A stretch of DNA of 58,084 bases from Deltaproteobacteria bacterium (GCA_021413675.1 JAIOQA010000162.1:1-58084), one strand, 5' to 3'. Positions 28,809-38,712 are shown, counted from the stretch's first letter. Numbers and translations are program-made. The notes: a model not told the origin generated them from the sequence alone.

Positions 28809-31800
28809 TCACGGGAAGTTCGGCGAGCGGCTGACCGACTTGCCATTGACCAGCGCCGGCGCGGTCGACGACGTGCCGCCTTCGGCGAACGGGTGGTTGG
28901 CGTTCACCGCGCCGTACGCGACGGCGTCGACGAGGGTGCCGGTGTTGAGCGGGCCCGATCGCAGCCCCACCGCGCCGTTGGCGCCGGCGAGCTGGCCGCT
29001 GGTCCCGGTCCCGAACGTCACGTTGGCACCGGCGGTGGAGGCGGCGACGTGGGCATGCATCCGCAGATCCCCGGGCGCCATCATCACGCCGACCGCGCCC
29101 AGCGTCGCGGTGTCGGTGCTGCCTGTGGTGGTCGCCGCGCGATACACCAACGTGTAGCTCGTCGCGTCGATCGTTCCGGTGCACGGGTTGTAGATCTCGA
29201 CCCACTCGTCCGCCGACGGGTTCGTCATCCCGGTGCCACCGGCCTGAACCTCGTTGATCACGATGTGGCACTGCACCGCCGACACCGTCACGACCGTCGT
29301 CCCGGCCACGCCGCCGAACGTCGCCGAGATGTTCGCGACGCCCGCCGCCTGCAGCGTGTCGACGCGGCCCGGGTTGGTGCCGCCGGTGCCGACCGTCGCG
29401 CTCGCCGTGTTGTCCGACGCCCACACCGCCGTCGAGGTCACGTTGACCGTGGTCAGGTCGCTGTAGTTCGCGATCGCCTTCAGCTGCAGCCGCTGCTGCT
29501 GCATCAAGGTCGGGTTGGTCGCGGTGACCGTGATCGACAGCAGCTGCGGCCCCGACACCGTGAGCGTCGTCGAGCCGGTCTTGCCGCTCAGCGTGGCCGA
29601 GATCGTCGCGGTGCCGGTGCCCGTGCCGGTCGCCAGGCCGTTCGTCCCGGTCGCGTTCGAGACCGTCGCGAACGCGGTGTTGTCGGAGGCCCACGTCACC
29701 TGGGTCGTGAGGTCCTGGGTGTGGTTGTCGGTGAACGTGCCGGTCGCGACGAACTGCTGGGTGCCGCCGATCGCGACCGTCGGGTCCGCCGGCGTCACCT
29801 TGATCGATGCCAGCGCCGCGGGTACGACGTCGAGCGTCGTCGAGCCAGTCTTGCCGCTCAGCGTGGCCGAGATCGTCGTGGTGCCGGGCGCGAGGGCGGA
29901 CGCGAGACCTTCGGTCAGCGACGCGTTGGAGATCACGGCGACGGTCTCGTCGGACGACGTCCACGTCACCTGCGTGGTGATGTCCTGGACCGTCTGATCG
30001 CTGAACGTGCCGGTCGCGGTGAACACGCGGAGCAGGCCTGCGGTCGCGGTCGTGTTCGCCGGCGTGACCTCGATCGAGGTCAGGTTGGCCGCGGTCACCG
30101 CCAGCGCGGTCGAGCCCGTGACGCCGCCGAGGGTCGCCGACACCTGGGTCACGCCCACGCCCTTGCCGGTCGCGAGGCCGTTCGAGCCCGCGGCGTTCTC
30201 GATCACCGCGACCGCGTGGTCATCGGTGTCCCAGGTCACCTGCGTGGTCAGGTCGCGCTGCGACTGGTCGGTGAACGTGCCGGTCGCGGTGAACTGCAGC
30301 GTCAGGCCCTTGGCCAGCGACTGCTCGGTCGGCGTGACCTCGATCGACACCAGCTCGGCGTCGGTGACGGTCAGCGTGGTCGTGCCGGTGACGCCGTTCA
30401 GCGACGCGCTGATCAGCGTCTGGCCGGGCGCGCCGCCGCTGGCGACGCCCTCCTCGCCAGGCGCGTTGGAGATCGTCGCGGTCTCGGTGTCCGACGAGTC
30501 CCAGGTGACCTGCGTGGTGAGGTCCCTGGTCGACTGATCGCTGAACGTGCCGGTCGCGGTGAAGGCCTGGGTCAGGCCGACCGCGAGCCCCGGGTTGGTC
30601 GGCGTGATGTCGATCGAGGTGAGCGTCGCCGCGGTCACCGTCGCGGTGGTCGAGCCGGTGACGCCGTCGAGCGTGGCCGTGATGGTCGCGGTGCCGACGC
30701 TGACGCCGGTGACCACGCCGTAGATCTCCGACGAGTTGCCGATGATCGCGACCGCCTCGTCCGACGAGCCCCACGTCACCTGGGTGGTGAGGTCCTGGGT
30801 CGAGCCATCGCTGAACGTGCCGGTCGCGCCGAGCTGCTGGTCGATGCCGAGCGTCACCGACGGGTTGGTCGGCGTGATCGCGATCGAGGTCAGCACCGCC
30901 GGCGTGACGGTCAGCGTGGTCGAGCCCGTGATGCCATCGAGCTTCGCGGTGATGGTCGCGGTGCCGGTGGCCGCGGTGTCCGCGAGGCCCTCGCTGCCGA
31001 CCGCGTTGGAGATCGCGGCGATCTCGCCATCCGACGAGCCCCACGTCACCTGGGTGGTGAGATCGGCGTGGCTGGTGTCGCTGAACGTGCCGATCGCGGT
31101 GAACTGCACCGAGAAGCCGCTGGCGACCGTGTCGTCGGTCGGCGTGACCGCGATCGACAGCAGCGTCGCGCCCGACACCGTCAGCGCGGTGGTCCCGGTG
31201 ACGCCGTTGAGGCTGGCCGAGATCGTCGACGGGCCGGTGGTCAGCGCGTTCGCGAGGCCCTCGCTGCCGCTGGCGTTGGAGATCTGCGCGACCGCGGTGT
31301 CCGACGACGCCCACGTGACCTGGGCCGTGATGTCGGCGCTGGTGTGATCGGTGAACGTGCCGATCGCCGTGAACTGGCGGGTCAGGCCGACGGCCACGGT
31401 CGGGTTGGTCGGCGTGACCGCGATCGACGTGAGCGCCGCCTGCTTGACGGTGAGGTCGGTCGAGCCGGTCTTGCCCGACAGGGCCGCGTGGATCGTCGTC
31501 GTGCCCGGCGCGACCGCGGTGGCGAGGCCCTCGCTGTCGGCGGCGTTCGAGACGGTCGCGATCGCGTCGTCCGACGAGCTCCAGGTGACCTGGGTCGTGA
31601 CGTCGATGCTGGTCGTGTCGGTGAGGGTCGCGGTGGCGGTGAACTGCAGGGTGAGCCCCTTGGCCACCGCGGGCGTCGCCGGCGTGACCGCGATCGAGAC
31701 GATCGTCGCGGCCGTCACGCTCAGCGTGGTCGAGCCGGTCTTGCCGCTCAGGGTCGCGCTGATGGTCGTGGTGCCGACCGCGGTGCCGGTCGCCAGGCCC

Positions 31801-34439
31801 TCGCTGCCGGCGGCGTTGGAGATCGCCGCGGCGCCGGTCGACGACGCCCACGTCACCTGCGTGGTGACGTTGACCGTGGACTGATCGGTCAGGGTCGCGG
31901 TCGCGGTGAACTGCTGGGTGAGGCCCTTGGCCAGGGACGGCGTGGTCGGCGTGACCGCGATCGAGGTGATGGACGCGGCGGTCACGTGCAGCGTCGTCGT
32001 GCCGGTGACGCCGCCGAGGCTCGCGCTGATCACCGTGTCACCGACCGCGCTGCCGGTCGCGAGGCCCTCGCTGCCGGCCGCGCCGGAGATCGCGGCCGCG
32101 CCGGTCGACGAGCCCCAGGTGACCTGGGTCGTGATGTCGGCGGTGCTGTTGTCGGTGAACGTGCCGGTCGCGGTGAACTGCAGGGTCAGGCCCTTGGCGA
32201 GGGACGGCGTGGTGGGCGTGACCGCGATGCTGGTGACGGTCGCGGCGGTGACGCTCAGCGTGGTCGTGCCGGTCTTGCCGTCGAGCGCCGCGCTGATGAT
32301 CGTGTCGCCGACCGCGGTGCCGGTGGCCAGGCCGCCGCTGCCCGCGGCGTTGGAGATCGAGGCCGCGCCGCTCGACGAGCCCCACGTGACCTGATCGGTG
32401 ATGTCGCGGTTGCTGTTGTCGGTGAACGTGCCGGTCGCGGTGAACTGCAGGGTCAGGCCCTTGGCCAGGGTCGGCGTGGTCGGCGTGACCGCGATCGAGG
32501 TCAGCGTCGCGGCGCTGACCGTCAGCGTGGTCGTGCCGGTCTTGCCGTTGAGGGTCGCGCTGATGGTGGTGTCGCCGACCGCGGTGCCCTTGGCGAGGCC
32601 CTCGGTGCCGGCGGCGTTCGAGATCGTCGCGATCGGCAGCGACGACGCCCACGTGACCTGGGTCGTGAGGTCCTGGGTGTGGGTATCGGTGAAGGTGCCG
32701 ATCGCGGTGAACTGCTGGGTGAGGCCCTTGGCGAGCGACGGGTTGGTCGGCGTGACCGCGATCGACGCGAGGGTCGCCGCGCTGACCGCGAGGTCGGTCG
32801 CGCCGGTCTGGCCGCCGAGGGTCGCCGAGATCGAGGACGTGCCGACGCCGACGCCGGTCGCGAGGCCCTCGCTGCCCGCGGCGCTCGAGACGGTCGCGAC
32901 CGCGAGGTCCGACGACTGCCACATCGCCTGGGTGGTGACGTCGACGTGGCTGCCGTCGGTGAGCGTGGCGACCGCGGTGAACTGCTGGGTGAGGCCCTTG
33001 GCGATCGACGGCGCCGTCGGCGTCACCGAGATGCCGGTGATGGTCGCGGCGGAGACGGTCAGCGTCGTCGTGCCCGAGACGCCCGCGAGCGTCGCGCCGA
33101 TGATCGACGTGCCGGTTCCGGAGGCGGTGGCCAGGCCGCGGCTACCGGCGGCGTTGGAGATCGTCACGACGCTGATGTCCGACGCCGACCACGTCACCTG
33201 ATCGGTGATGTTCACGAAGCTGGCGTCGGAGTAGGTGCCGGTCGCGGTGAACTGCTGGGTGAGGCCCTTGGCGACCGAGGGGGTGGTCGGCGTGACGCTG
33301 ATCGATTCGAGCGTGGCGGAGGTGACGGTGACGTCGGTCGCGCCCGAGATGCCGTTGACGGTCGCGGTGACCGAGGTCGTGCCGACCCCGACGCCGGCGA
33401 CCATGCCGGAGGTCGAGACGGTGGCCTTGGCGCTGTCGCCGGTGGTCCAGGTCGCCTGCGTGGTGAGATCGACGTGGGTGGTGTCGGACAGCGTGCCGGT
33501 CGCGGTGAACTGCTGGCTGAGGCCCTTGGCGATCGAGCTGCCCGCGGGCGTGACGGCGATCGACTCGAGGGTCGCGGCGGTGACGGTGAGGTCGGTCGAG
33601 CCCGACATGCCGCCGAAGCTGGCGGTCACCGGCGTGGTGCCAACCGCGACCGCGGTCGCGAGGCCGGTGCTGGTGATCGTGGCGGTCGCGGCCGCGCCGG
33701 TGGTCCAGGTCGCCTGGGTCGTGAGGTCCTGGGTGCTGTCGTCGGAGAACGTCGCGGTCGCGGTGAACTGGCGGGTGAGGCCCTTGGCGACCGACGGGTT
33801 GGTCGGCGTGACCGCGATCGAGACCAGCGTCGCCGCGGTCACGGTGACCGTGGTGGTGCCGGTGACGCCGTCCAGCGCCGCGCTGATCTCGGCGGTGCCC
33901 GCGACGAGGCCGGCGACGTGCCCGCCATCGACGGTCGCGGTCGCGCTCGCGCTCGACGTCCAGGTCGCCATCGCCGTGACATCGGCGGTGGTCGTGTCGC
34001 TGTAGGTCGCGGTCGCGACGAGATCGACCGCGGTGCCGGCGGCCAGGCTCGGCGACGCGGGCGTCAGATCGATGCTCACGACGTGCGGCGCGTTGACCGT
34101 GACCGTCGCGGTCGCGGTCAGATCGCCGAGGGTGGCGGTGATCGTCGCCGCGCCGGCCTTCTCGCCGTGGATGACGGCGACACCGGCGTCGGTCGAGCGC
34201 AAGGACGCGATCGTCGGATCCGACGTCGTCCAGGTCGCCTCGGTGGCGACCGCGGTCTGCCCGCCGAAGGACGCGGTCGCGGTCAGCGTGGTGTTCTGGC
34301 CGACCTCGACCGCGGCGGTCGTGGGGCTGATCTTCAGGTTGCTGCCGTCAGGGAACTTGTTGTCACCGCCGCAGGCGATGACCCAGACCGAGAACAGCAA
34401 CGTGAGACACAGCTTCGGGACGGACAGAGGCCAGCGCAT
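28809..34439 (-). CDS. Giant Big_2 Ig-like repeat lipoprotein with lamin-tail domain
   Basis: 1876 aa. The signal peptide ends in lipobox VIACGG. Nineteen bacterial Ig-like (Big_2) repeats of about 85-95 residues follow, each with SIAVTPTNPSLAKGL, QFTATGTFTD, DLTTQVTW, ISNAAGSEGLA and TISATLSGKTGSTTLTV. The final ~155 residues match a lamin-tail (LTD) domain: HIVINEVQAGG, ADEWVEIYNPC, PGDLRMHAH and LVDAVAYGAVN. It is probably a long stalk or adhesin on the outer surface with a distal LTD. Nucleotide identity between some repeats is high enough for recombination, so repeat number may vary between strains. It is convergent with the DUF4215 gene. Confidence 0.9.
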   Translation of the reverse strand: MRWPLSVPKLCLTLLFSVWVIACGGDNKFPDGSNLKISPTTAAVEVGQNTTLTATASFGGQTAVATEATWTTSDPTIASLRSTDAGVAVIHGEKAGAATITATLGDLTATATVTVNAPHVVSIDLTPASPSLAAGTAVDLVATATYSDTTTADVTAMATWTSSASATATVDGGHVAGLVAGTAEISAALDGVTGTTTVTVTAATLVSIAVTPTNPSVAKGLTRQFTATATFSDDSTQDLTTQATWTTGAAATATITSTGLATAVAVGTTPVTASFGGMSGSTDLTVTAATLESIAVTPAGSSIAKGLSQQFTATGTLSDTTHVDLTTQATWTTGDSAKATVSTSGMVAGVGVGTTSVTATVNGISGATDVTVTSATLESISVTPTTPSVAKGLTQQFTATGTYSDASFVNITDQVTWSASDISVVTISNAAGSRGLATASGTGTSIIGATLAGVSGTTTLTVSAATITGISVTPTAPSIAKGLTQQFTAVATLTDGSHVDVTTQAMWQSSDLAVATVSSAAGSEGLATGVGVGTSSISATLGGQTGATDLAVSAATLASIAVTPTNPSLAKGLTQQFTAIGTFTDTHTQDLTTQVTWASSLPIATISNAAGTEGLAKGTAVGDTTISATLNGKTGTTTLTVSAATLTSIAVTPTTPTLAKGLTLQFTATGTFTDNSNRDITDQVTWGSSSGAASISNAAGSGGLATGTAVGDTIISAALDGKTGTTTLSVTAATVTSIAVTPTTPSLAKGLTLQFTATGTFTDNSTADITTQVTWGSSTGAAAISGAAGSEGLATGSAVGDTVISASLGGVTGTTTLHVTAASITSIAVTPTTPSLAKGLTQQFTATATLTDQSTVNVTTQVTWASSTGAAAISNAAGSEGLATGTAVGTTTISATLSGKTGSTTLSVTAATIVSIAVTPATPAVAKGLTLQFTATATLTDTTSIDVTTQVTWSSSDDAIATVSNAADSEGLATAVAPGTTTIHAALSGKTGSTDLTVKQAALTSIAVTPTNPTVAVGLTRQFTAIGTFTDHTSADITAQVTWASSDTAVAQISNASGSEGLANALTTGPSTISASLNGVTGTTALTVSGATLLSIAVTPTDDTVASGFSVQFTAIGTFSDTSHADLTTQVTWGSSDGEIAAISNAVGSEGLADTAATGTATITAKLDGITGSTTLTVTPAVLTSIAITPTNPSVTLGIDQQLGATGTFSDGSTQDLTTQVTWGSSDEAVAIIGNSSEIYGVVTGVSVGTATITATLDGVTGSTTATVTAATLTSIDITPTNPGLAVGLTQAFTATGTFSDQSTRDLTTQVTWDSSDTETATISNAPGEEGVASGGAPGQTLISASLNGVTGTTTLTVTDAELVSIEVTPTEQSLAKGLTLQFTATGTFTDQSQRDLTTQVTWDTDDHAVAVIENAAGSNGLATGKGVGVTQVSATLGGVTGSTALAVTAANLTSIEVTPANTTATAGLLRVFTATGTFSDQTVQDITTQVTWTSSDETVAVISNASLTEGLASALAPGTTTISATLSGKTGSTTLDVVPAALASIKVTPADPTVAIGGTQQFVATGTFTDNHTQDLTTQVTWASDNTAFATVSNATGTNGLATGTGTGTATISATLSGKTGSTTLTVSGPQLLSITVTATNPTLMQQQRLQLKAIANYSDLTTVNVTSTAVWASDNTASATVGTGGTNPGRVDTLQAAGVANISATFGGVAGTTVVTVSAVQCHIVINEVQAGGTGMTNPSADEWVEIYNPCTGTIDATSYTLVYRAATTTGSTDTATLGAVGVMMAPGDLRMHAHVAASTAGANVTFGTGTSGQLAGANGAVGLRSGPLNTGTLVDAVAYGAVNANHPFAEGGTSSTAPALVNGKSVSRSPNFP

Positions 34440-34543
34440 TGCCCCGAGGTGTCGCAGATCGCCACGCCGCGATCCAGGACATCATGGCGACAACACCACC
34501 GCAGCGTGAGGCGTGTCGCCGTACCTCCGCCCACACGCCGCCG

Positions 34544-34574
34544 AAAACGCCGACGGGGCCGTGAGGCCCCGCCG
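34544..34574 (-). terminator. Terminator after IPT lipoprotein gene
   Basis: CGGGGCC (34554-34560), loop GTGA, GGCCCCG (34565-34571) with partial outer pairing; on the minus strand GGCGTTTTCGG follows. It lies just past the stop at 34592. Confidence 0.7.
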
Positions 34575-34591
34575 TTCGGTGTGCGTCTGGA

Positions 34592-35911
34592 TCAGAAATT
34601 CGCGGGCGTCGGGCAGAGCCCGTTGATCGTCACCGGCATCGACGCGAACGGCGTCATCACGCCGGTGTTCTTGTCGACCGTCAGGATCGTCGACGGGAAC
34701 GAGCGCTCGCCGAGGTACAGCACGTCGGCGATCTGCACCATGCCCTGGACCGTGTTGGGCTGGATGCTGCCGGTCAGCGCCGGGCCCGGCGCGAGGCCCG
34801 AGCTGGCGACGTCGAGGCTGAACAGCGCGCCGCCCGAGTTGTTGGCGTACCAGAGCGACGCGCCATCCTTCGCGGCGATCGCGTTGCCGTTGGTCAGCGG
34901 CGCCTGGCTACCGAGGATCGTGACGCGTCCGGTGGCCGGATCGATCGACACCAGGTGTTGGGTCGCCGCGCAGCAGCCGCTGTCGGTGCCGTACAGCGTG
35001 TTCGCGATGAACGCGAGCGCGCTGATCCCGTGCGGGACGTTGTCGGGGGTGATCAGGGGGCCGATGACCGTGACCGCGCCCGTCAGCGGATCGACCGTCA
35101 CCAGCTGGTGGGGCGTGTTGCCGCTGCTCTGGCCGGTGGTGGAGAACAGCACGCCGCTCGGGCTGACCGCGCAGCCGATGAGCTTGCGCTCCGCGGCCGT
35201 GACGGTCGAGACCCGCTTGGTCGTGAGGTCGACGTGGAAGATGCGCGACTGGCCCTCGCCGCGCTCGATCGCGAGCATGCCGGGGGCGGTCACCGAGAAC
35301 GCGGTCGCCAGCGTGTGGCTGCCGTTGGCGTTGGTGAAGGACACGTCGCGCGGCGTGAACGCCGCCGTGCCCGGGGCCGCCGCGCCAGTGGTCGCGGTGA
35401 TCTGCGTGTCGCTGACGATCTGGACGTTGGTCGCGGTCGCGCCGCCGAGATCGATCGTCGGGACGCCGGCGTCGTCGGCCTGGAAGCCGCGGCCGGTCAG
35501 CGTGATGGCGGTGCCGCCCGCGCTGCGGCCGATCGTCGGCGAGATCGCCAGGACGATCGGGCGGGCGTGGTAGCGGAAGCCGTCGGCGAGCGTGGCGAAC
35601 CCGCCCTGGCTCGCGACCTCGACGTCGACCTTGACGCCATCGGCATCACCGGCCGGGAGCGTGAACGTCAGCTCGGTGTCGCTGGTCGCGGTCACCGTGG
35701 TCGACAGGTGCCCACCGACGAGGACCAGCGGTTCGCCGCCCTCGGCCTGGAACCCGGTGCCGGCGATCGTGATCTGCACGCCGCCACCGACGGGGCCGTG
35801 GTCGGGCGTGATGGTGGTGATGGTGGGCGCGCCGGGCTTGTCGCCGGTCGACACCGAGCCGCAGGCGCCGACGAGCGCGCCGGCGAGCGCGAGGTGGATC
35901 GCAGTCTTCAC
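34592..35911 (-). CDS. IPT/TIG-domain lipoprotein with propeller-like C-terminus (copy 2)
   Basis: 439 aa from GTG 35911. Lipobox VGACGS near residue 20. Two IPT/TIG Ig-like domains follow (PTITTITPDHGPVGGGVQITIAGTGF; LAISPTIGRSAGGTAITLTGRGF). The C-terminal 220 residues show propeller-type strands (HQLVTVDPLTGAVTVIG, HLVSIDPATGRVTILG, LYLGERSFPSTILTVDKNTG). The start overlaps the upstream stop codon as GTGA, and GGAG lies 8 nt before it inside the upstream gene, so translation is coupled. The two neighbours are paralogues, apparently by tandem duplication. It is likely an envelope protein; function unknown. Confidence 0.8.
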   Translation of the reverse strand: MKTAIHLALAGALVGACGSVSTGDKPGAPTITTITPDHGPVGGGVQITIAGTGFQAEGGEPLVLVGGHLSTTVTATSDTELTFTLPAGDADGVKVDVEVASQGGFATLADGFRYHARPIVLAISPTIGRSAGGTAITLTGRGFQADDAGVPTIDLGGATATNVQIVSDTQITATTGAAAPGTAAFTPRDVSFTNANGSHTLATAFSVTAPGMLAIERGEGQSRIFHVDLTTKRVSTVTAAERKLIGCAVSPSGVLFSTTGQSSGNTPHQLVTVDPLTGAVTVIGPLITPDNVPHGISALAFIANTLYGTDSGCCAATQHLVSIDPATGRVTILGSQAPLTNGNAIAAKDGASLWYANNSGGALFSLDVASSGLAPGPALTGSIQPNTVQGMVQIADVLYLGERSFPSTILTVDKNTGVMTPFASMPVTINGLCPTPANF

Positions 35912-37149
35912 TGGAACGTCTCCATGGCCGAGACCTCGACGCCGAAGTCCTGGACGAGCGAGCTGATGCCGTTGGTCGGATCGATCGAGACCAGCTGGCC
36001 GTAGCGGGTGACGCCGTAGAGCACGCCGTCGAGCTCGCGCATGTCGGCGAAGTGGTAGCTGGGCGACATCGGCACCAGCGCGCCGCGCAGGCCGGTGACC
36101 GGATCGATCGTGGAGATGCCGCTCTCGCTGGCCGCGTACATCGTGCCGTTCAGCAGGGCCAGGCCGAAGCCGCAGCAGTCGATCGTGGCGCTGCCGATGA
36201 GCGTGAACGAGCCGGTCTCGAGGTCGACCTTGCCGAACCGGCCGTTGTGGGTGATCGCGAAGATCTCGGCGCCCTTGCGGACGAACGCGTTGACGCGCGC
36301 GCCGATCGGGATCGGGGTATCGAACGACTGGGTCTGGAAGTCGATCTTGCCGAACAGGCTGTCGCGGCTGTGGGCCCAGTACTGGCCGGCGGCATCGACG
36401 ACGAGCGCGCGGTAGCCCGGGCGGCTGGTCGGGACGCGATCGGGCGAGTTCGGGATGCGGACCAGCTGCTTGCCGACCGGATCGTAGAACCACGCGAACG
36501 TCGCCGGGCTCTTCGAGAACATCAGGAAGCCCTTGGCCAGGCTCGGCACGTAGCGGATCGCGTTGGACTTGGTCACCGCGCCGCGCCCGTCGACGATCTC
36601 GAGATCGTGCAGCGACAGCGGCACGCCCGGGGTCGCGGTGAAGGTCAGCTCGCTGTCGCTGTTGACGACGACGTCGACCGCCGGCGCGCCGGCGACGTTG
36701 ACGGTCACCTCGCCCGCGCCCTGGTCCATGAAGCCCGAGCCCGAGACGGTCACCTTGGTCGTGAGCGAGTCGTAGACGATGTCGCGCGGCGTGACCTGCG
36801 TGATCGTCGGCAGCGCGGTGTACGCGAACTTGCCGTTGGTCGTGACGTGGCCGTTCTGGTTGTAGATGAAGATCGGCGCGTCACCCGCGGCGGTGCCGGG
36901 TGGGACCACCACCTCGAGGGTGTTGTCGTCGATCGCGCTGGCCAGGATCGCCTCCTGACCCGCGACGACCACCTTGTTCGGCTCGGCGCCGTCGAAGGTG
37001 AAGCCGGTGCCGGTGATCGTGATGGTGATGTTGCCAGCCAGCGGACCGAACGCTGGCGACACGGAATCGATGGTCGGCGTCTCGGGACCGGCGGAACCGC
37101 CGCATCCCACGAACGCCACGAGTAGCAGTGCTGACAGCCGTACGTGCAC
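35908..37149 (-). CDS. IPT/TIG-domain lipoprotein with propeller-like C-terminus (copy 1)
   Basis: 413 aa from GTG 37149, chosen for the ribosome site GGAGGG five bases upstream. Signal peptide with lipobox AFVGCGG. Two IPT/TIG domains (IDSVSPAFGPLAGNITITITGTGF; PTITQVTPRDIVYDSLTTKVTVSGSGF) are followed by propeller-like repeats (DSLFGKIDFQTQSF, NGRFGKVDLETGSFTLIG, GTMYAASESGISTIDPVTG, YGQLVSIDPTNG). The layout matches the downstream gene, which overlaps by 4 bases. An in-frame ATG further upstream would add residues without a signal peptide, so I reject it. Confidence 0.8.
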   Translation of the reverse strand: MHVRLSALLLVAFVGCGGSAGPETPTIDSVSPAFGPLAGNITITITGTGFTFDGAEPNKVVVAGQEAILASAIDDNTLEVVVPPGTAAGDAPIFIYNQNGHVTTNGKFAYTALPTITQVTPRDIVYDSLTTKVTVSGSGFMDQGAGEVTVNVAGAPAVDVVVNSDSELTFTATPGVPLSLHDLEIVDGRGAVTKSNAIRYVPSLAKGFLMFSKSPATFAWFYDPVGKQLVRIPNSPDRVPTSRPGYRALVVDAAGQYWAHSRDSLFGKIDFQTQSFDTPIPIGARVNAFVRKGAEIFAITHNGRFGKVDLETGSFTLIGSATIDCCGFGLALLNGTMYAASESGISTIDPVTGLRGALVPMSPSYHFADMRELDGVLYGVTRYGQLVSIDPTNGISSLVQDFGVEVSAMETFQ

Positions 37150-37276
37150 GATCACCCTCCACGATGCGCCCTCGCGCAACATTACAAGCACGTTACCAGA
37201 GGGCGCGCGCCGCGACGAGGTCGCATCGCGGTGATGCAGCGCACGCGAATCCTGCGAGTGAAATGCTGAGGCGAGA

Positions 37277-38644
37277 TCAGCGCGGGATCCACGCGCCGTG
37301 GAAGCCGTGCGGCACCCGGGTCGGCAGCGCGACCCGCGCGATCGCGGGGCCCGCGAGGTCGCTGGCATCGAGCACGACCAGCTCGCTGCGATCGCGCGCG
37401 CGATCCCAGGCGAACGCGAGCACGTGGCCCTCGTCCTCGGCGGCCTGGGGGTGGGCGGGGACGAACACGCCCTCGTCGAAGTGGACCCCGGGGCCCTCGT
37501 CGTGGGTGACCACCGCGCCGGTCGCGAGATCGTAGCCGCGCAGGCCGCCGTAGCGGAAGTCGGGTCCGCCGACGTCGTGGAGCGCGACGCCGTAGGCGCG
37601 GCGATAGGGCCGCCCGACGCGGCGCGGATCGATCGTCGGGAACTCGGTGTGGCGCTCGTCGACGACGACGGTGGTCGTGCGCCCGGCCAGCGGTTCGACG
37701 CGCCAGCGCTCGAGCGGCGTGGGGCCATCGAAGGGTCCGACGCGATCGCGCAGGCCCTGCGAGGCGTGCGTGACGACGTCGACGACGATCGCGTCGCCGT
37801 CATCGAACGCGTTGGCCGCGTGATAGACGAACCGCGGCGGACACGGCACCCACTGGATCGCGCTGGCGTCGGTGGCGGTGCGCGGCAGCACGCCAATGCG
37901 CCCGCCGGCCTCGGGGCGCCACACGATCGGATACGGCACGCCGCGCATCGCGCGGGGCAGATCGAGGTGCAGCGGCAGATCGAAGATCAGCACGTGGCGC
38001 GCGGTGATCGCGAGATCGTGGACGATCGTCGGCGTGGGCAGGTCGATGTCGATGGCGGCGACGAGCTGGCCGGCGGCGTCGAGGTGATGGAGCCGCAGCC
38101 ACGGGCGGCCGCCGTAGCCCAGCGCGAACAGCTCGCCGGTCGCGGGATCGATCCGCGGGTGGGCGTTCATGCCGAGGCGGGTGAGCGCGCCGCCGAAATC
38201 GTCGCGGCCGAGCGACGCGAGCTCCGGCCCGATGCGGTGGGGCAGGGTCGCGGGCTCGCTCAGCGCGAAGACGCCGCCATGGTGCGCGAGCACCGCGGTG
38301 TTGCTGCCGGTCGAGCGGCCGCTCGGCTCGGGCGCACCGCCGGCAGCCGCGAGATCGGGGCGGGCGGCGGCGAGGCGCTCGGTGCGCACGAAGCGGCTGC
38401 GGTACCAGCGGGCGTGCCCGTCCTCGAGCCGCACGCCGTGGAGCATGCCGGCGCCGGTGAACCAGTGGTGGTCGTCGGGCGGCGCGAGCGGGTTGGGGCC
38501 GTTGCGCAGGTACGTGCCGGTGAGGCCCGGCGGCAGGGCGCCGGTGACCGGAAGGTCGAATGCGGTCAATTCGTCAGCGACCGGCGCGAAGTTGCCGCGC
38601 AGGTACGGGTTGGCAGCGGGGACGATCGGCGGTGCGTCGGGCAT
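37277..38644 (-). CDS. Carotenoid oxygenase (RPE65/CCD family)
   Basis: 455 aa, normal for carotenoid cleavage dioxygenases. Conserved N-terminal GLTGTYLRNGPNP and HWFTGAGMLHGVRL. The four iron-ligating His are visible in AHPRIDP, VHDLAIT, VYHAANAF and the C-terminal PHGFHGAW. The enzyme cleaves a double bond in carotenoids or related stilbene-like substrates with O2 and Fe(II). A signal peptide is absent. TATCAT at 38662-38657 lies 12 nt before the ATG and within a short interval shared with the P2 gene's palindrome. No carotenoid biosynthesis genes are in view. Confidence 0.92.
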   Translation of the reverse strand: MPDAPPIVPAANPYLRGNFAPVADELTAFDLPVTGALPPGLTGTYLRNGPNPLAPPDDHHWFTGAGMLHGVRLEDGHARWYRSRFVRTERLAAARPDLAAAGGAPEPSGRSTGSNTAVLAHHGGVFALSEPATLPHRIGPELASLGRDDFGGALTRLGMNAHPRIDPATGELFALGYGGRPWLRLHHLDAAGQLVAAIDIDLPTPTIVHDLAITARHVLIFDLPLHLDLPRAMRGVPYPIVWRPEAGGRIGVLPRTATDASAIQWVPCPPRFVYHAANAFDDGDAIVVDVVTHASQGLRDRVGPFDGPTPLERWRVEPLAGRTTTVVVDERHTEFPTIDPRRVGRPYRRAYGVALHDVGGPDFRYGGLRGYDLATGAVVTHDEGPGVHFDEGVFVPAHPQAAEDEGHVLAFAWDRARDRSELVVLDASDLAGPAIARVALPTRVPHGFHGAWIPR

Positions 38645-38656
38645 CGGCGTGCGCCG

Positions 38657-38662
38657 ATGATA
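38657..38662 (-). promoter_or_regulatory. -10-like TATCAT before carotenoid oxygenase gene
   Basis: TATCAT on the minus strand, 12 nt before ATG 38644. The 28-bp palindrome 38671-38698 lies directly upstream, where it could bind a regulator as well as fold in RNA. Confidence 0.4.
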
Positions 38663-38670
38663 GCCGCGAC

Positions 38671-38698
38671 GCGGCGCGCCGATGCATCGACGCGCCGC
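38671..38698. repeat. 28-bp palindrome downstream of P2
   Basis: GCGGCGCG at 38671-38678 pairs with CGCGCCGC at 38691-38698; the centre CGATGCATCG is itself palindromic, with a single mismatch between. The same 28 bases recur at 40481-40508 with one change. On the P2 strand it lies 14 bases after the stop codon. It lacks a T-tract. Confidence 0.7.
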
Positions 38699-38712
38699 GG
38701 ATGGCTAGACGG

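Noticed and set aside
28893-35573. A 2226-codon plus-strand open frame opposite the Big_2 gene
   Set aside because: It is a GC-rich antisense shadow: low-complexity Arg/Gly/Asp translation, no domain, and it runs across the gene boundary. The minus-strand frame has clear Ig-like repeats and a lipobox.
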